The notes beneath the pieces were generated by a model. The model had not been told where the DNA came from. It made no database searches and worked only from the letters and a program-made list of their open reading frames with translations. Positions 8,758 to 16,559 of a stretch of 64,000 bases of DNA are shown here, piece after piece. The stretch lies in contig JBQJBP010000001.1 in the NCBI GenBank assembly GCA_052078155.1, positions 1,674,001 through 1,738,000 of the forward strand, written 5' to 3'. Source of the DNA: CAXBMB01 sp052078155. GTDB lineage: Bacteria > Pseudomonadota > Alphaproteobacteria > Kiloniellales > DSM-21159. Numbering within the stretch: the stretch's first letter is position 1; each line of letters starts with the position of its first letter. Position numbers and translations under genes: made by a program.

Positions 8758-9407
8758 CGGCGTCTCCCTATCCCCTTGGCCTTTGCCCCGGCCCTTTGTT
8801 TGGTCAGGGCCTGCTCGCGCAGTACCTCTTGAATCTGTTTTTGGGCAGGCGTCAAGGCCTGAGCGTCACTTTCTGAAGCCAGATGGCTCTGCAGCTTGGC
8901 TGCCAAAGGATCAGCCACTCCCTTATCCCAGGCCTGACCCGTCGCACTGTGGTGCGCGTGGCAAATGGCCACCGCCAAAGCATCGGCGGAATCTGCTGAG
9001 GCGGCGTCACAGCCCGGCAGCAGGCGCTCCACCATCATAGAGACCTGCTCCTTTTTGGCGTGTCCCGTCCCGACCACAGATTTTTTGACGATCATGGGCA
9101 GGTATTCAGACACTCGCATGCCATGCAAAGCGGGCACCATCAAGGCCACCCCCCGGGCCATGCCCAGTTTCAAGGTGGAGGCCGGGTTGCGGTTGGAAAG
9201 GGTTTCCTCCACCGCCGCCACGGAAGGGTTGAACTCACCCAGGACCCGCTCCAGCCCTTCCTTCAACTGCACCAGACGATCAGCCAGATCACAGGACGCA
9301 TCGCTGTGCAGCGTGCCATTGGCCACATGGCGCAGGCGGCTGCCCTGGGCATCAATGACGCCCCAGCCCATGTTTCGCAGTCCCGGATCCAGTCCAATAA
9401 TTCGCAA
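8754..9407 (-). CDS. ruvC: Crossover junction endodeoxyribonuclease RuvC
   Basis: The 217-residue RNase H-fold resolvase has the catalytic acidic residues: Asp7 in IGLDPGLRNMG, Glu in AVEETLSNRNP, and the Asp pair in the stretch SADSADALAVAICHAHH. It cuts Holliday junctions symmetrically. It is longer than the roughly 170-residue family core, with a basic C-terminal tail of about 50 residues ending RRR. It is the first gene of the ruvCAB-ybgC-tol run; the promoter must lie in the about 190 bases upstream, before yebC. Confidence 0.96.
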   Translation of the reverse strand: MRIIGLDPGLRNMGWGVIDAQGSRLRHVANGTLHSDASCDLADRLVQLKEGLERVLGEFNPSVAAVEETLSNRNPASTLKLGMARGVALMVPALHGMRVSEYLPMIVKKSVVGTGHAKKEQVSMMVERLLPGCDAASADSADALAVAICHAHHSATGQAWDKGVADPLAAKLQSHLASESDAQALTPAQKQIQEVLREQALTKQRAGAKAKGIGRRR

Positions 9408-9597
9408 CGTCTTCTCCTTGTGTCACTTCTAGCATGGCCGCCAGAGTCGGGGGAAAAGGCAAAAGGGCGGGCTTGAAACGGCAATTGCCTGGTGCAGTCA
9501 CCCCAAATTCAATTACCCCGGAATCAAACAGCCTGAAGCCATGGGTCACGAAAAAGAACCCCAGCTCCAGGCTGCTAAAGGACCCGCGTGATCAAGC

Positions 9598-10347
9598 TCA
9601 GTTGATCAGCTTCTCCATGATCTCGTCGGAGATGTCGTAGTTGGCAGAAATGGTCTGAACGTCATCATTGTCATCCAGAACATCAATGAACTTCAGCACA
9701 CTTTTGGCTTTGTCTTCATCCAGAGGCGCCAGCGTGTTGGGCTTCCAGGTCAGCTGCATTTCTTCCGGATCGCCGTAGCTTTCGATCAGCGCGTCCCGCA
9801 CCGTGCCGAATTCTTCCGGGGAGGTGATCACTTCATGGTTGGATCCGTCGGAAATCACATCCTGAGCACCGGCTTCCACGGCAGCTTCGAACATTTCATC
9901 ATCAGATGCCTTGTCTGCCGGATAGATGATCTGCCCAACGCGCTCAAACATGAAAGACACGGAGTTGGTTTCCCCCATGGAGCCACCGGCCTTGGAAAAG
10001 GCAGCGCGCACTTCACTGGCGGAGCGGTTGCGGTTGTCGGTTAGAACCTCAACGATCACGGCCACACCACCAGGGCCGTAGCCTTCGTAGCGGATTTCTT
10101 CCAGATCGGTCCCTTCGCCGCCGCCGATGGCCTTTTTGATGGCCCGGTCAATGTTGTCCATGGGCATGTTTTGGGCACGGGCTGCCTGAATGGCGCCACG
10201 CAGACGCGGGTTGTCCGCCGGGTCAGGCATACCGGATTTGGCCGCAACAATGATCTCGCGGGAGCAGCGGGCGAAAATTTTGGCGCGCTTTTTATCCTGG
10301 GCACCTTTGCGGTGCATAATGTTCTTAAATTTACTATGGCCTGCCAT
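9598..10347 (-). CDS. yebC: YebC/PmpR family transcriptional or translational regulator
   Basis: The 249-residue product begins with the family signature MAGHSKFKNIMHRKGAQDK and contains DNIDRAIKKA and the YEGYGPGGVA block, so the full three-domain TACO1/YebC fold is present. Some members bind DNA; recent work on the family links it to relief of ribosome stalling at proline stretches. Which applies here cannot be read from sequence. An open frame continues 65 codons upstream but has no homology to the family, so ATG at 10347 is the start. It sits just upstream of ruvC, as in many bacteria. Confidence 0.96.
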   Translation of the reverse strand: MAGHSKFKNIMHRKGAQDKKRAKIFARCSREIIVAAKSGMPDPADNPRLRGAIQAARAQNMPMDNIDRAIKKAIGGGEGTDLEEIRYEGYGPGGVAVIVEVLTDNRNRSASEVRAAFSKAGGSMGETNSVSFMFERVGQIIYPADKASDDEMFEAAVEAGAQDVISDGSNHEVITSPEEFGTVRDALIESYGDPEEMQLTWKPNTLAPLDEDKAKSVLKFIDVLDDNDDVQTISANYDISDEIMEKLIN

Positions 10348-10636
10348 GGGGTCGGGATCCTGTATCCTGCGGTTATCCGGTTCACCAGTTCGGTTGAAAC
10401 ATCGCCTTCTAGCAGGTACAGGGCCATTGGAAAAGCCTGCCGCGACTTCTATGCCTGTCCTGACAGGCTTTAGTGACTCATCCAGGCACCAACGCCCCAT
10501 CAGCAGGAGGCTTTTGGCGAAGGCAGAGGATTTCCAAAGCACTGGCTGGAACTCCCCGCTGTCTGGGGACCTGAGCTGAAGTCAGCCGAAAGATGACAAA
10601 AAGGAAACTTGAAAGCAGGCTCCGTTAACCCCTTGT
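10348..10636. other. Gap upstream of yebC
   Basis: No gene is supported here. It should hold the yebC promoter on the minus strand and the promoter of the 90-residue gene on the plus strand. I see no promoter that I would defend. Confidence 0.35.
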
Positions 10637-10638
10637 TA

Positions 10639-10666
10639 AGCACAGACAAGCCAGAGTCACTGTGCT
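10639..10666. promoter_or_regulatory. Perfect 7-bp inverted repeat upstream of the 90-residue gene
   Basis: AGCACAG and CTGTGCT flank a 14-base spacer, about 35 bases upstream of the ATG at 10700. There is no T run on either side, so it looks more like an operator or a leader hairpin than a terminator. No regulator can be assigned. Confidence 0.3.
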
Positions 10667-10699
10667 AAAAAACCAACCAAGTCATGAAAGTCCGTCTGC

Positions 10700-10972
10700 A
10701 TGTCGCGCGCCACTGAACTCTTTGACCGCATCAAGCATGAAACCAACAATCCGCCCTCGCCAGAGCATCTGAGCAAGGCGGCTGATTTGGTAATGGACTT
10801 CTCGGAACAGGCGGCTCTGCCCAATCTGGACGCTCTGCTGGAGCTGGCCGATCAACCCGCCAGCCGCCAGTCGGCTGACGCAGCCTCGACCCTGGCAGCC
10901 GAAACCAACAGCCAGAGCGATCTGCTGGATGAAGAAATCAACCGCTTCCTCAGCCTGACCCGCAGCGCCTGA
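10700..10972 (+). CDS. Small hypothetical protein, 90 residues
   Basis: I do not recognise the family. The product is acidic, predicted to be helical and soluble, without signal peptide or membrane helix. It has alternating Leu/Asp/Glu stretches such as LPNLDALLELADQPA and a C-terminal helix DLLDEEINRFLSLTRSA. Codon use (G/C-rich third positions) matches neighbouring real genes, which is the main reason for calling it. No clear Shine-Dalgarno sequence precedes the ATG. It is a monocistronic plus-strand gene, convergent with the downstream phosphoesterase and followed by a long imperfect hairpin. Confidence 0.6.
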   Translation: MSRATELFDRIKHETNNPPSPEHLSKAADLVMDFSEQAALPNLDALLELADQPASRQSADAASTLAAETNSQSDLLDEEINRFLSLTRSA

Positions 10973-10973
10973 G

Positions 10974-11026
10974 CTTTTTCAGCAGGCCCCCAGAACATCA
11001 TTCTGCCGAATGTTCTCTGAAAAAAG
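10974..11026 (+). terminator. Possible two-part hairpin after the 90-residue gene
   Basis: Outer arms CTTTTTCAG/CTGAAAAAAG enclose an inner stem AGAACAT/ATGTTCT. It starts right after the stop codon. It lacks a classic T run, so it may be a 3-prime stabilising structure rather than an intrinsic terminator. Confidence 0.35.
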
Positions 11027-11077
11027 TCTCTTGCTGATCTGATAAATGGATCAAAGCAACAGCGGCTGTATGGACAG

Positions 11078-11209
11078 GAGCATGATCGGATTAGTTGAAG
11101 TTGCTTTGCGCCTGCATCTAACCGGTGGCTCATTCTCTAAACACTGAAACGAGTTTTACGCTTCAAGTGCTATCACGTCGTGAGCGCACTTAAACCGATT
11201 TGACTCTAG
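11078..11209 (+). repeat. Cloverleaf repeat, copy 2
   Basis: Left end GAGCATGATCGG, right end CCGATTTGACTCTAG. The right hairpin reads AAGTGC..TCACG/CGTGA..GCACTT; its outer C-G pair replaces the unpaired bases seen in other copies. The terminal CTAG contains the TAG stop codon (11206-11208) of the minus-strand phosphoesterase. Confidence 0.9.
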
Positions 11210-12018
11210 AGCGTCGGCACTGACCGGCTGAGTTTGCCACCGATGCGCACCGGTTCGCAGCGTTTGGCCAGGCCAGTGCGATCGGTTTCGACGAAGACAC
11301 CGCAAAGGGTTCCCTCCCCCATGGCCGGGCTGAGGCGTTCGCCGGGCAGCTTTTTGACAAAGCGCGCAACCGGCGCCGCCTTGTCCATGCCGATCACGGA
11401 ATCATAATCGCCGCACATGCCCGCGTCAGTCTGATAGCCGGTGCCCTTTTCAAGGCACATGGTGTCAGCCGTGGGGACGTGGGTGTGGGTGCCAACGACC
11501 AGCGACACCCGGCCGTCGAGGAAATGGCCCATGGCCATCTTTTCGCTGCTGGCCTCGCCATGAAAATCCACCAGGATGGCATCGACAGTTGCTCCCAGCC
11601 GATGCTTGTTCAGTTCCTTTTCAACTGCCGCAAAGGGATCATCCAGCGGATCCATGTACAGCCGCCCCATGGCATTGATCACCAGAACCTTCTGTCCCGT
11701 TGCCAGGCGATAGAGACCTGCGCCGCTGCCCGGCGTTCCCTCCGGAAAGTTGAGGGGGCGCAGCAATCGGCTTTCCTGGTTGATGAAGTTCAGAGCTTCG
11801 CGCTGATCCCAGCTGTGATTGCCGCCGGTGATGACATCCACCCCAACGTCAAACAGCTGCTGGCAGATCTTCTGGGTGATGCCGAAACCAGCGGCGGCGT
11901 TTTCCCCGTTCGCCACCACGAAATCGAGCTTCAGCTCCTTGCGCAGCCCGGGAAGATGTTCCACCACGGCATCACGACCAGAACGGCCCAGAATATCGCC
12001 ACAGAAAAGCAAACGCAT
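11206..12018 (-). CDS. YmdB-family metallophosphoesterase (TIGR00282 type)
   Basis: The 270-residue product matches the YmdB family over its whole length: RLLFCGDILGRSGRDAV at the N-terminus, VANGENAAAGFG, GGNHSWD with metal ligands, DFHGEASSEK, and GTHTHVPTAD near residue 180. In Bacillus YmdB is a phosphodiesterase that affects RNA turnover and sporulation; its role in alphaproteobacteria is not settled. The Asp, Asn and His ligands of the dinuclear centre are all present. The stop codon TAG lies inside the end of a cloverleaf repeat, so the C-terminus may have been set by the insertion. Confidence 0.92.
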   Translation of the reverse strand: MRLLFCGDILGRSGRDAVVEHLPGLRKELKLDFVVANGENAAAGFGITQKICQQLFDVGVDVITGGNHSWDQREALNFINQESRLLRPLNFPEGTPGSGAGLYRLATGQKVLVINAMGRLYMDPLDDPFAAVEKELNKHRLGATVDAILVDFHGEASSEKMAMGHFLDGRVSLVVGTHTHVPTADTMCLEKGTGYQTDAGMCGDYDSVIGMDKAAPVARFVKKLPGERLSPAMGEGTLCGVFVETDRTGLAKRCEPVRIGGKLSRSVPTL

Positions 12019-12234
12019 GAAGTCTCAATCCAGCCAATAGAAACAAGAACAGACCTGCTGCCTTCAATTGGACACAGGTTTCCTCCCTGTTATTGCAGCC
12101 CCGACAGGCAAAGGCCAGCACCGGCCGACCAGAAGCCGGTTTTCACCGCCTGTCGACGACATAAGACAGGCTGCCATAGGGGCTTTGACCACAGACCGGC
12201 ACCAGGGATCTCGGACAAAGCAGGGGGCACGCGG

Positions 12235-12306
12235 GGGACTGAAACTCTGAGGGCTGTAACGCTTGGGACTGAAACGCTGGGAGCTGAGACGCTCAAGGCA
12301 AAAACG
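12235..12306. repeat. Degenerate 15-bp tandem repeat
   Basis: About four to five imperfect units of the type GGGACTGAAACGCT lie just after the formyl-THF cyclo-ligase stop codon (minus strand). They are in frame-preserving 15-bp steps but not inside a recognised gene. Confidence 0.5.
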
Positions 12307-12951
12307 TTACAGAGAAGAAAAGCGATGCAGGCTTTGCTCTGTCACCACCAGATCCATGGGCTGATCCGTTGAATTGGTGGGCACCTGGTCGATTTCCTGC
12401 GCTTCATAGGCCAGCGCAATGGCTTGCGGTTTGTGCGGGTAGTGCACGAGGTTGGAGTGAGCCATGCCGCGCAGCTTCTCCAGTGTGCGGTCATAGAATC
12501 CCCCGCCATAGCCAAGGCGGTAGCCCTGGCGATCAAACGCCAGCAAGGGAACCAGCAGAACCTCGGGCAGCAGTTCCGGGCGGTCTGCTTTCGGCTCAAA
12601 GGTGTTAAACCCGGCGTTTTCCAGATCATCGCCCTCATGCCATTCCCGGAAAATCAGCGGCTGGTGATTTTCGACGATGACCGGTAGGCAAATGCGGTGC
12701 CCTTTGTCTGCCAGCGCCCGCAGCAACGGCCGGGGGTCAAGTTCACTCTGAATGGGCCAGTAACCGGAGACCACGGCTCCCTGACGCAGAGGAACCTGCG
12801 AGAGGAACCGGGCTGCCATGTCCTGGGCGGCCTGTGGACTGGCAGCAGCAGCCGCTTTGCGCGCGGCCCGTGCGGATTTTCTGGCTCCGTCTTTCATGAC
12901 ATTCAGGTCTTGCTCGTTGGGAGAGATTTGTTGCTGAACCTGCTGCGTCAC
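12307..12951 (-). CDS. 5-formyltetrahydrofolate cyclo-ligase
   Basis: The 214-residue product has the family motifs RKAAAAA near the start, GYWPIQSELDPRPLL, and the C-terminal LVPLLAFDRQGYRLGYGGGFYDR with the glycine-rich phosphate-binding loop. It converts 5-formyl-THF to 5,10-methenyl-THF using ATP. GTG at 12951 is preceded by AAGGA at good spacing; ATG at 12897 is an alternative without a Shine-Dalgarno sequence. It lies downstream of a probable 6S RNA, as the ygfA gene does after ssrS in many proteobacteria. Confidence 0.92.
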   Translation of the reverse strand: MTQQVQQQISPNEQDLNVMKDGARKSARAARKAAAAASPQAAQDMAARFLSQVPLRQGAVVSGYWPIQSELDPRPLLRALADKGHRICLPVIVENHQPLIFREWHEGDDLENAGFNTFEPKADRPELLPEVLLVPLLAFDRQGYRLGYGGGFYDRTLEKLRGMAHSNLVHYPHKPQAIALAYEAQEIDQVPTNSTDQPMDLVVTEQSLHRFSSL

Positions 12952-13134
12952 CGAACTGATCCTTGTTTATAGCAGTAATCACGGCTTGGCGGCGATGCCC
13001 CACCCCCAACTCAAGCGCGTGGAATAGAAAGAAACTCTGCACCGGGCGCCCTCCGGCTGCCGCTCCCAAACCGACAGAACTTTCCGGAAAAAACGACATC
13101 TGCCGGCTGAGAGCCCACATAACCACGCCCATAG

Positions 13135-13170
13135 AAAAAGGCCTTGCCGATCAGTACTCAGCAAGACCTT
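13135..13170 (-). terminator. Terminator of the 6S RNA candidate
   Basis: Stem AAGGTCTTGC/GCAAGGCCTT (one mismatch) with a TGAGTACTGATCG loop, followed on the minus strand by TTTTT. Confidence 0.8.
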
Positions 13171-13310
13171 CACGCAGGTTCATAACCTGACTTTTGTTCA
13201 ACAAGGGCAGCCACCAGAACCGTTGATCGTAGCATTCTCTGCGGCCTGTTTAAAACAGGTGGGCGCCGTGATATCGGGACCAGGGTCCCGGCAGGGACAG
13301 CTCCCTAGAG
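13171..13310 (-). ncRNA. ssrS: Probable 6S RNA
   Basis: The call rests on synteny and structure. It sits between zapA and formyl-THF cyclo-ligase, the usual place for ssrS, in a 440-base gap with no open reading frame. The minus-strand sequence has a GGGAGC / GGCTGCCC closing stem, a conserved-looking CCCTGGTCCCGATATC 5-prime arm reminiscent of the enteric CCTGAGCCGATATTTC, a short hairpin CCTGTTTTAAACAGG, and then a strong terminator. 6S RNA mimics an open promoter and holds sigma70-RNA polymerase in stationary phase. Ends are approximate: the mature RNA may start nearer 13325. A covariance search would settle it. Confidence 0.6.
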
Positions 13311-13391
13311 ATACTTATAGCCCCAGGAATAGTCATGACCTGACGCGAGCAGCAGCGATAACCCTTGGCGGCTCTTGGCCGCGCTTCCTAT

Positions 13392-13724
13392 TTAAGCGCC
13401 TTGGGCCCGTTCTACAAGGGCATCAACACGACCCACCATCTGATCCAGCAAGGCCAGGGTTTCATTCTGGCTTTCCTGCTCAAGAGCCACGGCCTCCTGA
13501 TCCCGGGCCTCGGTCAGTTGCTGGGTTTTGTCCAGCAGTTCGTCCACCACCAGCAACGAAGCCATGACCAGCAAGCGGGCTTCACCAATCTGCCCGACGC
13601 CCGCCGCCAGCTCAGTCACCCTACGGTCCAGGTACTCTGCCACCTGGGTCAGGTGCGCCTCCTGCCCGTCGTCACAGGCAATGACATAGGAGCGTCCGTT
13701 GATCTTCAGCGTTACCTGCGCCAT
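13392..13724 (-). CDS. zapA: Cell division protein ZapA
   Basis: The 110-residue product has the N-terminal globular part MAQVTLKINGRSYVIACDDGQE, the helix AEYLDRRVTELAAG, and a long C-terminal coiled coil typical of ZapA. ZapA bundles FtsZ filaments at the division site. It starts two bases after the stop of the small coiled-coil gene upstream, so the two are co-translated. Confidence 0.92.
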   Translation of the reverse strand: MAQVTLKINGRSYVIACDDGQEAHLTQVAEYLDRRVTELAAGVGQIGEARLLVMASLLVVDELLDKTQQLTEARDQEAVALEQESQNETLALLDQMVGRVDALVERAQGA

Positions 13725-13726
13725 GG

Positions 13727-13939
13727 CTATTCCTCCATCACGGCGTTCAAACGCTCAATGGTGCTGTCCAGTCTGCGTGAGACGACCTGCGTCAGTTCCC
13801 GCAGGGTCAGGTTCTCCGCTTTGGCTTCATCCAAAGCCGTCTGCAGTTCCTTTTCCCGCACTCCGCGGTCCGACAAAGCGGCATCGAGTCGCTGCAAGGC
13901 GGCGTCCAGGCGCTGACTCGCTTCGATCAATTGAGACAT
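13727..13939 (-). CDS. DUF4164-like small coiled-coil protein next to zapA
   Basis: The 70-residue product is almost entirely heptad-like helix (QLIEASQRLDAALQRLDAAL and LTLRELTQVVSRRLDSTIE). Small coiled-coil proteins of this type (DUF4164) precede zapA in many alphaproteobacteria and may act like ZapB, but that function is inferred from position. ATG at 13939 has AAGGA upstream; an in-frame TTG at 13966 is less likely. Confidence 0.8.
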   Translation of the reverse strand: MSQLIEASQRLDAALQRLDAALSDRGVREKELQTALDEAKAENLTLRELTQVVSRRLDSTIERLNAVMEE

Positions 13940-14395
13940 AAAGGGATTATTCCTTGCGTCGCTCAACAGGCATCATTCGGAGCAAAGCCTACGCGGCTCT
14001 CCTTGGCATGGTCAACCAGACGCACAGGCCCCTTTGTCATCAATTCGTCATTTCGCAGCCAAAAAATGCAATAGATTCTTCAGCTTACGGAAAAGGCAAA
14101 AAGTACAGGCGCGCGCTGTGAGAGCTTTGTGACCAGCAGCCCGGCCAGAGTCGCTTTCGTTCAGCCCAGGTTCTCATTGCCGTCCCAAAGAGCAGAGGGG
14201 GCCATGACATGAGGACTCTGCTGGTCTGGCTTGCGGCTCTTGTGGCCACTTGCAGGTTGACCCAAGCGGGCCTGAACGGCATGTTGCGCGCGCGAAAGTC
14301 ATGCCGGGATTGCCGATCCCTCTCCGGAGCGTTTGATCCGCCGGTGTGACGATCCCTTCAATCAGAACTTTTCCTTCATGTGAAGGAGGAGTGTC
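13940..14395. other. Divergent gap between the zapA pair and tkt
   Basis: No gene is supported in about 455 bases. It must hold the promoters of the zapA unit (minus) and tkt (plus). The only clear signal is the tkt ribosome-binding site AAGGAGGA at 14383-14390. Confidence 0.4.
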
Positions 14396-16441
14396 TTGTC
14401 AGAACTCGAAGCAGGAAGCCCGTCACCCATGACGACCCGCTCCTCCGGCGACGTCGCCCAGTCCGGCGTCACCTCCCGCGCCATGGCAAACGCCATCCGC
14501 GCCCTTTCCATGGATGCTGTTCAGCAGGCCAATTCCGGCCATCCCGGTATGCCCATGGGCATGGCCGATGCTGCCACTGTCCTGTTCAGCCGCTTTATGA
14601 AGTTTGATCCGGCACAGCCCAACTGGCCCGACCGTGATCGCTTTGTGCTGTCAGCCGGCCACGGCTCCATGCTGCTCTATTCTCTGCTGCACCTGACCGG
14701 TTATCAGGACATGACGCTGGAAGAAGTGAAGAACTTCCGTCAGCTCGGTTCAAAAACCGCCGGACATCCGGAATATGGTCATGCCAGCGGCATTGAGACC
14801 ACCACAGGCCCTCTGGGTCAGGGCATTGCCACAGCTGTGGGCATGGCTCTGGCTGAGCGGCTGCTGGCCAAAGAATTCGGTGCAGACGTCGTCGATCACC
14901 ACACCTACGTCATCGCCGGTGACGGTTGCCTGCAGGAAGGCGTCAGTCATGAAGCCGCCTCGCTGGCTGGTCACTGGAAGCTGGGCCGGATGATCGTGCT
15001 GTGGGATGACAACGACATCTCCATCGACGGCGATGTGGCCCTGGCCAACTCCGACAACGTGCTCAAGCGTTTTGAGTCCTACGGCTGGCAGACCCTGTCC
15101 GCTGATGGCCATGACGAAGAGTCGGTTGCAACGGCTCTGGAAGCAGCAAAGGCGGATGAAACCCGACCGACCCTGATCGCCTGTAAAACGGTCATCGGGT
15201 TTGGTGCCCCCAACAAACAGGGGACAGCGGCCACCCACGGCGCGCCGCTGGGAGACGCGGAAATCGCTGCGGCCCGCGAAGAACTGAACTGGCCCTACGC
15301 CCCCTTTGAAATTCCCGCTGATATCCAGGCTGCCTGGAAAGCCGTAGGCGACAAAGGCGCATCGGACGCTGCTGCCTGGGCCGACCGTCTGGCCAATCTG
15401 GATCCGGCGAAGAAAGCCGAGTTCGAGCGCCGCATGGCAGGCGAACTGCCTGAGGCCCTGACCGATGCTTTCAATGAGGTCAAGCGCGCCGCCACGGAAG
15501 AACGTCCCAAGGTCGCCACCCGCAAAGCCTCCCAGATGGTTCTGGACGCCATTACGGCGGTTGCGCCGGAACTCTTGGGCGGCTCTGCCGACCTGACAGG
15601 CTCCAACCTGACCAAGGCCGGTGGCCAGAAAGTGGTTCAGGCGCCCGACTACGACGGCAGCTATCTGCACTACGGGATCCGGGAACACGGCATGGCCGCT
15701 GCCATGAACGGTCTGGCCCTGCATGGCGGTTTCATTCCCTACGGCGGGACCTTCATGGTCTTCACGGACTACTGCCGTCCCTCCATCCGCCTGGCCGCTC
15801 TGATGAAGCAGCGGGCTGTCTATGTCATGACCCACGATTCCATCGGTCTGGGTGAAGACGGTCCGACGCACCAGCCGGTAGAACATCTGGCCAGCCTTCG
15901 GGCCATGCCCAACCTCAATGTCTTCCGCCCGGCCGATCTGATCGAAACGGCGGAATGCTGGGAACTGGCTCTGCGCAGCAAAGACACCCCGTCTGTGCTG
16001 TCTTTGACCCGCCAAGGGGTGCCCACTCTGCGCGGCGAAGGCCTGGGTGAAAACTGGAGCGCCTATGGCGGCTACATTCTGCGTCCGGCCGCCGGGGAGC
16101 GTCAGTGCACCTTGCTGGCTTCCGGCTCAGAGGTGGAAATCGCCATCGCCGCTCAGGAAAAACTGGCCGCCGAAGGGATCCACGCCGCTGTGGTCTCCAT
16201 GCCCTGCTGGGAACTGTTCCTGGAACAGCCTGGCCACTACCGTGAAGAGGTGTTGGGCCCGGGTCTGTTGCGTGTCGCTGTGGAAGCCGGTCACTGGTTT
16301 GGCTGGCACCGCTGGGTCGGCCTGGACGGCGCGGTTGTCGGCATGAAGGACTTCGGTGCTTCCGGTCCCGCAGACGAGCTCTACAAACACTTCGAAATTA
16401 CACCTGAATCGGTTGTCAAAACTGTTCAGGATTGGCTCTAA
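14396..16441 (+). CDS. tkt: Transketolase
   Basis: The 681-residue product is full length. It has the thiamine diphosphate motif GDGCLQEGVSHEAASLAGH starting at residue 175, the pyrimidine domain region around GIREHGMAAAMNGLALHGG, and the C-terminal domain from about residue 545. It moves two-carbon units between sugar phosphates in the pentose phosphate or Calvin pathways. The start is TTG at 14396: AAGGAGGA lies at ideal spacing and no ATG is nearby until codon 12. It is followed by a terminator and then gap, a common carbon-metabolism pairing. Confidence 0.97.
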   Translation: MSELEAGSPSPMTTRSSGDVAQSGVTSRAMANAIRALSMDAVQQANSGHPGMPMGMADAATVLFSRFMKFDPAQPNWPDRDRFVLSAGHGSMLLYSLLHLTGYQDMTLEEVKNFRQLGSKTAGHPEYGHASGIETTTGPLGQGIATAVGMALAERLLAKEFGADVVDHHTYVIAGDGCLQEGVSHEAASLAGHWKLGRMIVLWDDNDISIDGDVALANSDNVLKRFESYGWQTLSADGHDEESVATALEAAKADETRPTLIACKTVIGFGAPNKQGTAATHGAPLGDAEIAAAREELNWPYAPFEIPADIQAAWKAVGDKGASDAAAWADRLANLDPAKKAEFERRMAGELPEALTDAFNEVKRAATEERPKVATRKASQMVLDAITAVAPELLGGSADLTGSNLTKAGGQKVVQAPDYDGSYLHYGIREHGMAAAMNGLALHGGFIPYGGTFMVFTDYCRPSIRLAALMKQRAVYVMTHDSIGLGEDGPTHQPVEHLASLRAMPNLNVFRPADLIETAECWELALRSKDTPSVLSLTRQGVPTLRGEGLGENWSAYGGYILRPAAGERQCTLLASGSEVEIAIAAQEKLAAEGIHAAVVSMPCWELFLEQPGHYREEVLGPGLLRVAVEAGHWFGWHRWVGLDGAVVGMKDFGASGPADELYKHFEITPESVVKTVQDWL

Positions 16442-16446
16442 AAACC

Positions 16447-16483
16447 TGCCCCCATACCCGATAAGGTGTGGGGGCAATTTTTT
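16447..16483 (+). terminator. Terminator after tkt
   Basis: Near-perfect stem TGCCCCCATACC/GGTGTGGGGGCA (one G-U pair) followed by ATTTTTT, six bases after the tkt stop codon. Confidence 0.9.
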
Positions 16484-16487
16484 GACA
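16482..16487 (+). promoter_or_regulatory. Candidate -35 box for gap
   Basis: A consensus TTGACA sits at the end of the tkt terminator T run, 73 bases before the gap ATG. The matching -10 at 16-17 bases spacing is poor (TCTGCC), so only the -35 is convincing. Confidence 0.4.
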
Positions 16488-16559
16488 TGACCCTCTGCTT
16501 ACTGTCTGCCGTCGGCTGACAGGGTGGAGGACCCCAAAAAGGAAGGAAGGACGCGACAG

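Noticed and set aside
14750..16015. 421-codon minus-strand frame opposite tkt
   Set aside because: Antisense shadow; composition typical of a complement of a GC-rich coding strand.
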